Origin: Vicinamibacterales bacterium
GTDB lineage: Bacteria > Acidobacteriota > Vicinamibacteria > Vicinamibacterales > UBA8438
Direction of reading: 5' to 3'
Assembly (NCBI GenBank): GCA_030745255.1
Contig: JASLOY010000033.1
Location: forward strand, 1-14,493
DNA: 14,493 bases
The notes below the pieces were generated by a model. That model was not told the origin of the DNA. It was given only the letters and a program-made list of their open reading frames with translations, and made no database searches. Shown here piece by piece: positions 6,454 to 13,161 of the stretch. How positions within the stretch are numbered: position 1 is the first letter of the stretch; every line of letters starts with the position of its first letter. The translations under genes were made by a program, and so were the position numbers.

Positions 6454-7614
6454 TTGCCACCCGTACGTCAGCACCCCTCGCAGGATTCTTCAGATTCTCT
6501 CGTTCGTTTCGGCACGGTTCTTCTCCTGTTGTTCGGGTTTCTCGTCGGTGTCAAAGGCCTGGGAGAGGGTTTCAAGCTGCTCGGCGGCGATGCCATAGAC
6601 CTGATCTTCTCCACGACCGAGAACCCATTCATCGGACTGGTCGTCGGCATCCTGGCCACGACGGTCGTCCAGAGCTCTTCGGTCACGACAGCGATGATCG
6701 TCGGGCTCGTGGCGGCGCCCGAGTCGCCGTTGCCGCTGGCCAACGCGGTGCCGATGATCATGGGGGCGAACATCGGGACGACGGTCACCGCCACGGTCGT
6801 CTCGCTGGCCCATATGGGGCGCCGTGAGGAGTTTGAGCGAGCGTTCCCGGTCGCTGTGTGTCACGACGCGTTCAACTACGTGACGGTGCTGGTGTTGCTG
6901 CCGCTGGAGTTGGCCACCGGGTTTCTGCAGCGGACGGCGGTTGGGTTCGGGACGCGGCTCGAAGGTTTCAGCGGGTTCGACTACGACAGTCCGTTCGCCA
7001 CGCTCTTGTCGGCCACGCTCGATCCAGTGGAACAGTTCGCCGCCTTCCTGTTTCCTGCGCCGCAGGTACAGGGCATGGCGCTGATCGCCTTTGCAGGCGG
7101 TCTCATCTTTGCGACGTTGTTCCTGCTGGTCAAGGTGATGCGGTCGCTGGTTCGTACGCGGGTTGAGATGCTGGTCACGAACGCGCTCGGTTCAAGCGCG
7201 GTACTGTCCATGCTCGTCGGCGTAGTGGTGACGGTCATGGTGCAGTCGAGCTCCATCACCACCTCGCTGCTCGTGCCACTGGGGGCGGCCGGGTTGTTGC
7301 GGCTCGAGCAGGCGTTGCCGATCACGATCGGTGCGAACATCGGCACGACCGTCACGGCGCTGCTTGCGGCGCTCGCCGTGTCCGGACCAAACGCCGTTTA
7401 CGGGCTCGAGATCGCGCTGGTGCATCTGCTGTTCAACCTGACCGGGACGTTGCTCATCTATCCGCTCAAAGTCACCCGAAGCGTGCCGTTGACGATGGCG
7501 CGCTATCTGACGACGCTGGCGCTTCATTCCAGAAGGCTCACGCTGTTTTGGGTCGCGGCGCTCTTCTACGGGGTGCCCGCGCTGCTGTTGTTCGTGAACC
7601 GGTTGTTCGATTAG
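6454..7614 (+). CDS. Na+/phosphate symporter (Na/Pi cotransporter family, NptA-like)
   Basis: This 386-residue integral membrane protein shows the duplicated hallmark of SLC34/NptA transporters. The repeats are QSSSVTT (73-79) with GANIGTT (104-110), and QSSSITT (264-270) with GANIGTT (293-299), each in an inverted-topology half. Hydrophobic helices surround them, and the two halves are joined by a loop around 160-200. The family couples Na+ entry to inorganic phosphate uptake at the inner membrane. It lacks the C-terminal PhoU domain found in longer relatives; that function is encoded by the next gene, 42 bp downstream. The start is unusual: TTG 6454 is the only start in frame after the stop at 6367-6369, and no Shine-Dalgarno precedes it, so the N-terminal 20 or so residues are uncertain. 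Confidence 0.92.
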   Translation: MPPVRQHPSQDSSDSLVRFGTVLLLLFGFLVGVKGLGEGFKLLGGDAIDLIFSTTENPFIGLVVGILATTVVQSSSVTTAMIVGLVAAPESPLPLANAVPMIMGANIGTTVTATVVSLAHMGRREEFERAFPVAVCHDAFNYVTVLVLLPLELATGFLQRTAVGFGTRLEGFSGFDYDSPFATLLSATLDPVEQFAAFLFPAPQVQGMALIAFAGGLIFATLFLLVKVMRSLVRTRVEMLVTNALGSSAVLSMLVGVVVTVMVQSSSITTSLLVPLGAAGLLRLEQALPITIGANIGTTVTALLAALAVSGPNAVYGLEIALVHLLFNLTGTLLIYPLKVTRSVPLTMARYLTTLALHSRRLTLFWVAALFYGVPALLLFVNRLFD

Positions 7615-7656
7615 CGGGCAGACGGTCACGATCGCTTCGAGTTCGAGGAGGTTGCC

Positions 7657-8343
7657 ATGCTACGTGCACTGTTAGGCATTCTTCGCACGCACGACCCGCT
7701 TCAGGCGATCGGGGAGCGCTTCGCGCGGATGTTGAAGTTGACGTTGGAGATGACCCTGTCGGCCGGAAACATCGCGTTCGGCGGCGACGCGACTCCCGAA
7801 AGCCGGACTCGTATTTACGACCTCGACGTCGAGGTCAATCAACTGGAGCGCTCCATTCGAAAGCGAATTGTGGCGCATCTCTCGATTCCGGGTTCTCGAG
7901 TCGACGTGCCCTACTGCCTCCTGCTGATGAGCTTGGCCAAAGACGTCGAGCGTCTCGGCGACTATGCCAAGAATCTGTCGGAGGTGGTCGATGTTCGAGA
8001 CGCGCCGCTTCCCGATGACGAGGTGGTCGGTGAGCTACGGGAGATTCGGCGCGGCGTCGAGGCGGCGTTCCAGGCGGCGGCTCACATCTTCGAGGCGTCC
8101 GACCGGGAACAGGCGATGCAGATGATTCAGCATGGACGGGACATGGCCCACCGGTGCGACGCGTTGATCACGCGTATCGGTCGCGGCGGCTACGATGGCG
8201 AGACGACCACGGCGCTCGTGCTCGCCACCCGCTTCTACAAGCGGATCGGTGGTCACGTCATGAACATTCTCTCGAGCGTCGTCATGCCGCTCCACAAGAT
8301 CGATTACTACGACGAGGACGAGCTCGCCGTGTCGCCCGAGTAG
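7657..8343 (+). CDS. PhoU-like protein, partner of the Na/Pi symporter
   Basis: The 228 residues form two PhoU-type three-helix bundles. The first half carries the family motif DVERLGDYAKNLSE (96-109) plus DLDVEVNQLE (55-64), the acidic positions that bind metal in PhoU proteins. In the second half the equivalent helix reads RFYKRIGGHVMNIL (192-205): Lys replaces the first acidic residue and Gly the Asp of 'ERIGDH', so the second metal site looks lost. PhoU proteins restrain phosphate uptake; fused to or beside a Na/Pi symporter they are expected to modulate it at the cytoplasmic face. GAGGAGG lies five bases before ATG 7657. Its position 42 bp behind the transporter indicates one transcript. 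It is not adjacent to pst or phoR/phoB genes. Confidence 0.88.
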   Translation: MLRALLGILRTHDPLQAIGERFARMLKLTLEMTLSAGNIAFGGDATPESRTRIYDLDVEVNQLERSIRKRIVAHLSIPGSRVDVPYCLLLMSLAKDVERLGDYAKNLSEVVDVRDAPLPDDEVVGELREIRRGVEAAFQAAAHIFEASDREQAMQMIQHGRDMAHRCDALITRIGRGGYDGETTTALVLATRFYKRIGGHVMNILSSVVMPLHKIDYYDEDELAVSPE

Positions 8344-8375
8344 ACCGTTCCGAAGGTGCGGCGTTGCCGTCGACG

Positions 8376-8466
8376 AATGAGCAATGACGAATGGCGTTTG
8401 ACAATTGACCATTGGACATTGGTCATCGACCGGTGACCATTGAGCATTGGCCAGGGACGACTGACA
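8376..8466. repeat. Thirteen-unit heptamer tract, consensus WWTGNNC
   Basis: Reading in steps of seven from 8376 gives AATGAGC, AATGACG, AATGGCG, TTTGACA, ATTGACC, ATTGGAC, ATTGGTC, ATCGACC, GGTGACC, ATTGAGC, ATTGGCC, then the weaker AGGGACG and ACTGACA. G is invariant at position 4, T at position 3 in all but two units. It fills the gap between phoU-like and thiO genes. Within it CATTGGTCA (8417-8425) and TGACCATTG (8434-8442) form a hairpin with one mismatch and an 8-nt loop. Confidence 0.8.
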
Positions 8467-8484
8467 AACATCGACCGACGTCAC

Positions 8485-9609
8485 GTGATTGACAAGAATG
8501 ACAAACCCGATATCACCATCGTGGGGGCCGGTGTCATCGGTTGCGCGGTGGCATATGAGCTTGGCCGGCGCGGTGCCGCCGTGCGGGTGCTCGAGTGTCG
8601 CGACGTCGGGCTCGGCGCGACCCAGGCGTCAGCAGGCGTCCTGGCGCCCTACATCGAGGCGCACCACCCTGGACCGCTGCGAGCGCTTGGTATGCGCAGC
8701 CTCGACATGTATGACGCGTTCGTGTCTGATGTCGTCGCTGACAGCGGCAGGGTCGTCCCCTACGAGCGAACCGGGACACTGGAGGTGGCGACAGACGACG
8801 CCTCGCTGATCCGGCTGGAGCAGACACATCAAGGTCTGGCTTCGGCCGGGGTCGCGTGCCGAATGCTCAGCCAGACCGAGGCACGCGCCGCCGAGCCGCA
8901 CCTCGGTGAATCGGTGCGGGGGGCTCTGCTGCTGCCGTCTCAAGGATTCGTTGGAGCAGCCGCGTTGACGGCGGCGCTGCGTCGGGCCGGCGCCCGTCAC
9001 GGCGTGTCGTTCCTGACGTCTCACGCCGCGAGCCGTCTCTCCGTGGCCGACGGCGAGATCGAGATCGAAACGGCGCAAGGAACGGTGACGAGCGACGCCG
9101 TGGTGCTGGCTGCCGGCAGCTGGGCTGGTCGTGTGGTCGTGGCCGGCGAGGCACCGCTTCCGGTCCGCCCCGTGCGTGGGCAGTTGCTTCGGCTGCTGTG
9201 GTCCGGAACTCGGCTGGCTCGGGTAATCTGGTCCTCGCGGTGCTACGTCGTGCCTTGGCACGACGGGTCGGTCCTCGTGGGGGCGACTGTCGAGGAGGTT
9301 GGTTTCGACGAGGGTGCGACCGTCGCCGGCGTCACGTCGCTCCTCGACGCGGTGGGGGAGCTGCTGCCGGCGACGCGGGATGCCGGGTTCGACGAGGTGC
9401 GGGTCGGGTTGCGTCCGGGGACACCGGACGACCTGCCAATCGTCGGGTGGTCTTCTGCCCTACCGCACCTCGTATACGCGACGGGGCACTATCGGAACGG
9501 CATTCTGCTGGCGCCGCTGACCGCTCGTCTCGTTGCCGATTTGGTGCTCGACGGGAGGAAAGACCCGCTGCTCGAGGTGGTGGCACCGGGCAGATTCGAT
9601 GCGTCGTGA
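8485..9609 (+). CDS. thiO: Glycine oxidase ThiO-like FAD-dependent oxidoreductase
   Basis: The D-amino-acid oxidase fold is complete in 374 residues: GAGVIG dinucleotide motif (14-19) followed by VRVLE, an internal 'AAGSWAG' FAD segment, and the C-terminal VGLRPGTPDDLPIVG with the carboxylate-binding Arg (R310) and GHYRNGILLAPLTA (334-347), which is characteristic of ThiO. ThiO oxidises glycine to iminoglycine for the thiazole ring of thiamine. No thiS, thiG or other thiamine gene is adjacent, so a different small amino acid or amine substrate is possible. The frame extends upstream to TTG 8440, but that codon lies inside the heptamer repeat, and the extra residues are unlike the family. GTG 8485 gives a normal start before DITIVGAG, though without a clear Shine-Dalgarno. 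Confidence 0.82.
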   Translation: MIDKNDKPDITIVGAGVIGCAVAYELGRRGAAVRVLECRDVGLGATQASAGVLAPYIEAHHPGPLRALGMRSLDMYDAFVSDVVADSGRVVPYERTGTLEVATDDASLIRLEQTHQGLASAGVACRMLSQTEARAAEPHLGESVRGALLLPSQGFVGAAALTAALRRAGARHGVSFLTSHAASRLSVADGEIEIETAQGTVTSDAVVLAAGSWAGRVVVAGEAPLPVRPVRGQLLRLLWSGTRLARVIWSSRCYVVPWHDGSVLVGATVEEVGFDEGATVAGVTSLLDAVGELLPATRDAGFDEVRVGLRPGTPDDLPIVGWSSALPHLVYATGHYRNGILLAPLTARLVADLVLDGRKDPLLEVVAPGRFDAS

Positions 9610-9652
9610 GCCGGTTCGGGACACTGGTTCGACGAGCGGAGAAAGGCGACCG

Positions 9653-10147
9653 GTGCCAACCAAGCTGAAGAAGAGCTACAGCGCGCGCGAGGTGGCCGCC
9701 CTGACCGGGCTGACCGCCAGACAGCTGCAGTGGTGGGATGCTCGTCGGCTCCTGTCGGCGAGCGTCGCCTCTCGACCGACCGCGGCGGGTGGCTTCACCG
9801 AGCGCCGCTATTCCCCGGTCGAACTGTATGAGCTGTCGGCGCTCGCCGAGCTGCGTCGCCATGGCTTCACGGTGCAGCGAATTCGCAAGATCCTCGCGGC
9901 CCTCCGGGAGCACTTCGGCATCCGACTGTTCGAGGCGCTCGGAGACGGCGGACCGGTGACGCTGCTCGTCGACGGGCAGGACATCTACGCACGCACCGAT
10001 GAGGGTGCCTTCTACAACCTGCTCGAGGCGCCCGGCCAGCCGTTGCTGGTGTTGGGTGAGGACAGCTTCAAGACCCTGCGCGCTCGCGTCGGAGTCTCCC
10101 GGCGTAAAGTGGCGAAGCGCAAGCGGTCGCCTACTTCTGAACGCTGA
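9653..10147 (+). CDS. MerR-family transcriptional regulator
   Basis: From GTG 9653, with AAAGG six bases upstream, the product is 164 residues. Residues 8-81 are a MerR winged helix-turn-helix: SAREVAALTGLTARQLQWWD (helix-turn-helix with the conserved R-x-L-x-W/Y), the wing with F48-TERRYS, and helices ELYELSALAELRRHG and VQRIRKIL. The rest lacks the long coiled-coil dimerisation helix and the metal-binding cysteines of MerR/CueR/SoxR. It has instead a small alpha/beta segment (VTLLVDGQDIYARTD) and a Lys/Arg-rich tail. The ligand is unknown. The gene lies 43 bp after thiO and 14 bp before mtgA, so it is probably in their transcript and may regulate it. Confidence 0.83.
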   Translation: MPTKLKKSYSAREVAALTGLTARQLQWWDARRLLSASVASRPTAAGGFTERRYSPVELYELSALAELRRHGFTVQRIRKILAALREHFGIRLFEALGDGGPVTLLVDGQDIYARTDEGAFYNLLEAPGQPLLVLGEDSFKTLRARVGVSRRKVAKRKRSPTSER

Positions 10148-10161
10148 ATGCGCCTGCCCCA

Positions 10162-10905
10162 ATGGCTCGAACCAGACGACTGAAGCGCGCGCGTAGCCGA
10201 ATTCGACGAGCGCTGCGTCGCATCGCGTTGGTGGCGGTTGTGGCGACGCTCATCGCACTAGGGCTCTCCGCGCTGTTCGTCGTGGTGCTGCGGTGGGTGC
10301 CACCGCCAACGACCGCGTTCATCCTCCAGCATCAGCTGGCTGTTCGTAGAGCGGGCCAACCGGAGCGGGCGGCGCGATACCGGTGGACCGAGTGGAGCGA
10401 GATGACACCCGAGCTCGCTGTTGCGGTAGTCGCGGCGGAGGATCAGCGTTTTCCGGAGCATCATGGGCTCGACTTTGAAGCGATCGGCGACGCGCTGGAC
10501 GAGCGCCGGACCAGGGGCCGGCTGCGCGGGGCCAGCACCATCTCACAACAGGTTGCCAAGAACCTCTTTCTCTGGCCTGGTCGCAGCCTGGTCCGCAAGG
10601 GTATCGAGGGCTACCTGACGGTGCTGATCGAGCTGGTCTGGAGCAAACGTCGCATTCTCGAGGTCTATCTCAACGTGGCGGAATTCGGCGACGGGGTGTA
10701 TGGAGTCGGTGTCGCCAGTGAACAGTTCTTTGGGAGGCCGCCCTCACGACTCGACCGTAGCCAGGCGGCATTGCTGGCTGCGGTCCTGCCAAGCCCGAAG
10801 CGTCTCGATCCGCGTGAGCCGTCGGCGTATGTGCGCGAGCGCCGAGACTGGATTCTCGCCCAGATGGACCAGCTCGGTGGGGCGGTCTTCCTCAAAGGGA
10901 TCTAG
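10162..10905 (+). CDS. mtgA: Monofunctional biosynthetic peptidoglycan transglycosylase (GT51)
   Basis: This 247-residue enzyme polymerises lipid II into glycan strands at the outer face of the inner membrane. It has a very basic N-terminus (1-20), one transmembrane anchor (about 21-43) and a GT51 domain. Motif 1 is AAEDQRFPEHHG with catalytic E93; motif 2 is RGASTISQQVAKNLFLW (122-138); motif 3 is RKGIEGYLTVLIEL (145-158) with second catalytic E149; motif 4 is KRRILEVYLNVAEFG (162-176). No transpeptidase domain follows, so it is the monofunctional MtgA type rather than a class A PBP. The length is typical. ATG 10162 has no strong Shine-Dalgarno; it starts 14 bp after the merR-type stop, so coupling is possible. 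The TAG stop lies inside a perfect inverted repeat. Confidence 0.93.
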   Translation: MARTRRLKRARSRIRRALRRIALVAVVATLIALGLSALFVVVLRWVPPPTTAFILQHQLAVRRAGQPERAARYRWTEWSEMTPELAVAVVAAEDQRFPEHHGLDFEAIGDALDERRTRGRLRGASTISQQVAKNLFLWPGRSLVRKGIEGYLTVLIELVWSKRRILEVYLNVAEFGDGVYGVGVASEQFFGRPPSRLDRSQAALLAAVLPSPKRLDPREPSAYVRERRDWILAQMDQLGGAVFLKGI

Positions 10906-10979
10906 TGTCCCGAGTCAGAAGTCCGTTGCCCATGCCCCGCCCGGGAAATAGGTGACTGATGTCTGACTCGGGACACTAG
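10902..10979. repeat. Perfect 18-bp inverted repeat between convergent genes
   Basis: The arms CTAGTGTCCCGAGTCAGA (10902-10919) and its exact reverse complement (10962-10979) are separated by 42 bases. The TAG of mtgA (10903-10905) is in the left arm. The convergent protease gene ends at 11001. No T-run follows either arm, so it is not a textbook intrinsic terminator, although the RNA hairpin would work in both directions. It may equally be a REP- or MITE-like dispersed element. Confidence 0.85.
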
Positions 10980-11000
10980 CAACGAGCTGCTGCCTGCTCC

Positions 11001-11960
11001 CTAATGCACCTGATACGGGCTGTCCGGGATCTCGCGGTCACGGTCCTCACCTCGCTCCCGCGCCTCCCGCTCGGCGTCGGCTTGCTCCTCTTCCTCCCAT
11101 AGACGCCGCTGCTCCCGGCGTCGCAGGCGGTGCGTTCTGATCGCCAGCAGCGCGAGCAAGGTAATGGCCATCCACAGAAACACCGGTTGAGTCAGGAACG
11201 GGATCCATCGCTCCCACAATCGTTGCCCGCTCCAGAACCGGGCGACCGCTGCTGGAAGGGGTTCGCCGGTCGCCGTCTCGAACGCTTCGTCGAACGGGAG
11301 ACCGCGCCCCACCAGTGACAGCACGCGCCCAACACGCGCCTCGCCATGCACCCGCAGCAGGTCGCGCACCAGCGCGTTGGAGACCGCGTAGGCACGCTGA
11401 TTGCCGGTGCGTCCTTCGCCGAAGAGGCGCTCGAGCTCCGGGAGCGAGACCCCGCCGTGTCTGACGAGGGTCCACGCCAGGCGCGACCGGTCGCCGATCC
11501 CTACGGGGCGCTCGGCCGCCATCGCGAGCCCTTCGTCGAACCACCTCGGCACCGGCCGCCCCTGTGCAGCCCGTGAAAACAGGATGTGAGCCACTTCGTG
11601 ATGCAGCAGTGTCTCGAGCGAGTCGGAGGGATACGACACAGCGCGGTTGGGAAACAACACGACGAGGTTGCGGCGGGCGTCGGCGAAACCGGAGATCCAC
11701 TCTGGCGTGCTGCGGGCGAGGTCCGCACCCTCGTCGATGAGCAGCACGTCGATCGGTAGGCCGGCGTGGGTGAGACCGGCGAGGCTCATCGCCGTTGAAA
11801 GCCGGGCGCCGGCGTACCGGCCCACACGCTCCGCCACCGTCTCGAGCGAGGCGGGTGCGTCTATCCGTAGCGTGGGAAGGGTCGTCTGGCCGACAAGGGC
11901 AGCCTGAGCGCCGACGAGCACCATGACGGTCGCTGCGATGAGCATGCTTCTCAGCTTCAT
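11001..11960 (-). CDS. Exported membrane-anchored HExxH metalloprotease (peptidase MA-like)
   Basis: The 319-residue protein has a signal peptide (about 1-25, ending ALVGQ), a gluzincin catalytic region, a transmembrane helix (about 253-274) and a highly charged C-terminal tail (275-319, Glu/Arg-rich, probably cytoplasmic). The zinc motif is HHEVAH with H121, E122 and H125; the third ligand is likely E143 in PRWFDEGLA. The 'HHEVAHxLF...vPrWFDEGLA' spacing is that of the peptidase MA superfamily, which occurs widely in Acidobacteriota and Deltaproteobacteria with unknown substrates. The catalytic domain faces the periplasm. It starts at ATG (11960-11958), overlapping the upstream gene's TGA as ATGA, so translation is coupled to the AIR-synthase-like protein. 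A stop TAG lies 21 bp beyond the inverted repeat. Confidence 0.85.
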   Translation of the reverse strand: MKLRSMLIAATVMVLVGAQAALVGQTTLPTLRIDAPASLETVAERVGRYAGARLSTAMSLAGLTHAGLPIDVLLIDEGADLARSTPEWISGFADARRNLVVLFPNRAVSYPSDSLETLLHHEVAHILFSRAAQGRPVPRWFDEGLAMAAERPVGIGDRSRLAWTLVRHGGVSLPELERLFGEGRTGNQRAYAVSNALVRDLLRVHGEARVGRVLSLVGRGLPFDEAFETATGEPLPAAVARFWSGQRLWERWIPFLTQPVFLWMAITLLALLAIRTHRLRRREQRRLWEEEEQADAEREARERGEDRDREIPDSPYQVH

Positions 11961-13012
11961 CCGTCACGCTCGTAGAGTCGGGCCAGCTCGTCGGTGGCGC
12001 TTGGTCCAAACCGGGTCCGGCCGTCCTCGGAAACCAAGGTCGTGCCCTCCTCTTGGGGTCGCGCCGAGCCGATGCGGGTCACCGGAATGGCTTTCGCGGT
12101 CAGCGCCGCGACGACGTCCACCGTCGCGCTCGGCGGTACTCCGACGAGAAGCGCTCCAGAGGCGATCAGCCGCAGCGGGTCAAGCCCCAAATGACCGCAG
12201 ATCCGACCGGTTTCCGGCAGGATCGGGATACGGGACACATCGACTTCCAGTCCGGTTGACGCTGCCGTCGCCAGCTCGGCCAGACCGTTGAGGATGCCTC
12301 CCTCGGTGGGGTCGTGCATCGCATGAATCGTCCCCGCCGCAACGGCGGTCATGGCCGCCTCCACGACCGAGATGCCGGGGTCGGTCAGCAGCGCCGCGGC
12401 CCGGTCGACGAACTCCGCCGGCAGGTCGGCCGTCAAACTTGCCCGACGTTCGCGCGCCAGGATCGCGGTGCCTTCTATTGCGGCGCCGTGGGTGAGAAGC
12501 AGATCGTCGCCGGCCTGCAGGCTGGTCTTTCTGACCAGATCCGCAGGGGCCGCTTCGCCGAGCATCTGGCCCACGACCACCGGAGCGTCTAGATGTGGTG
12601 TGACCTCCGTGTGACCGCCGCACACGGTAACGTCGAGTGCGGCGCAGGCTCGACGAATGTCGGTCATGATCGATTCTACCAGCCCGAACGACGTGCCCTC
12701 GGGCAGCAGCAGAACCGCCAGAAACCATCGCGGTCGCGCGCCCAGCACCGCGACGTCGTTCGCGTTGACATGCACGGCGTACCATCCGACGCGGTCGGTC
12801 GCGAACGTGACCGGGTCGGTGGCCGACACGACACATCGGTTGCCGATCTCGATCACCGCGGCATCCTCGCCGATCTGCGGGCCGATGACGACGCTCCGGT
12901 CTCGTTGGGGCAAGTCGGACAGCAGTTGTTCCAGCCGCTCGGTCTCGAGCTTGCCCGTCCTCAAACGCGTTGGTCGCTCGGGTGCATCCGTCATTTGCTG
13001 TGTGTAGACCAT
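11957..13012 (-). CDS. AIR synthase-related / HypE-like ATP-binding protein lacking the C-terminal Cys
   Basis: This is a 351-residue PurM/HypE/SelD/ThiL-superfamily protein, ATP-dependent enzymes that act by phosphorylating an amide or carbonyl. The N-terminal half shows GEDAAVI (48-54), NANDVAVLGARPRW (83-96) and GGHTEV (132-137). The C-terminal half has MHDPTEGGILNGL, the counterpart of HypE 'DPTRGG', and later ASGALLVGV. HypE closes with a short tail ending in Cys that carries the thiocyanate for NiFe hydrogenase maturation; this protein ends ARLYERDG, with no Cys, and no hyp or hydrogenase gene is near. It is therefore probably not a hydrogenase maturase. ATG (13012-13010) has GGAGG 11 bases upstream; ATG 12994-12992 is an alternative. 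The stop overlaps the protease start by four bases. Confidence 0.82.
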   Translation of the reverse strand: MVYTQQMTDAPERPTRLRTGKLETERLEQLLSDLPQRDRSVVIGPQIGEDAAVIEIGNRCVVSATDPVTFATDRVGWYAVHVNANDVAVLGARPRWFLAVLLLPEGTSFGLVESIMTDIRRACAALDVTVCGGHTEVTPHLDAPVVVGQMLGEAAPADLVRKTSLQAGDDLLLTHGAAIEGTAILARERRASLTADLPAEFVDRAAALLTDPGISVVEAAMTAVAAGTIHAMHDPTEGGILNGLAELATAASTGLEVDVSRIPILPETGRICGHLGLDPLRLIASGALLVGVPPSATVDVVAALTAKAIPVTRIGSARPQEEGTTLVSEDGRTRFGPSATDELARLYERDG

Positions 13013-13067
13013 CCGCTGGCGAACCTCCGAGCAGCGCGCCAGTTTCGTCGAGAGGGGGCTACGCGTC

Positions 13068-13097
13068 TTGCAAACGCAATCTCGTGCGCCCTATCAT
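13068..13097 (+). promoter_or_regulatory. Candidate sigma-70 promoter for sdhC-sdhA
   Basis: TTGCAA (13068-13073) and TATCAT (13092-13097) are separated by 18 bp, four and five matches to the consensus. They lie 65 bp before the sdhC start in the 149-bp divergent gap. The -35 box sits in an imperfect dyad TTGC-AAAC-GCAA (13068-13079), a possible operator. Downstream, GAACCT (13117-13122) and AGGTTC (13135-13140) could form a leader hairpin with a C-rich 12-nt loop. Confidence 0.45.
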
Positions 13098-13161
13098 GTG
13101 GTCCCACTCGCGTCGTGAACCTCAGGGCCCCCCCAGGTTCAGCGTACGGGGTTCAGCGGCC

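Noticed and set aside
6083..6460. 125-codon - strand frame ending one base before the membrane-anchored protein's start
   Set aside because: Considered as a small upstream gene; there is no domain, a Cys/Pro/Arg-scattered composition and no Shine-Dalgarno. It is better regarded as intergenic.
8376..8466. CRISPR-like array
   Set aside because: Units are contiguous 7-mers with no spacers and no cas genes are near.
9332..10162. 276-codon - strand frame opposite thiO/merR
   Set aside because: Crosses the end of one gene and the whole of another; both have strong family motifs on the + strand.
10148..10183. 11-codon open frame MRLPQWLEPDD overlapping the mtgA start
   Set aside because: Its ATG directly follows the merR-type stop, but nothing indicates translation; too short to claim.
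1284..10923. Shared 11-mer AGTCAGAAGTC in the 1276 heptamer tract and at the left arm of the 10902 inverted repeat
   Set aside because: Exact 11-mer pairs are expected many times by chance in 14 kb, so no relationship is claimed.
11047..12009. 320-codon frame overlapping the HExxH protease on the same strand
   Set aside because: Arg/Ala-rich out-of-frame reading; the alternative frame holds a signal peptide, zinc motif and transmembrane helix.
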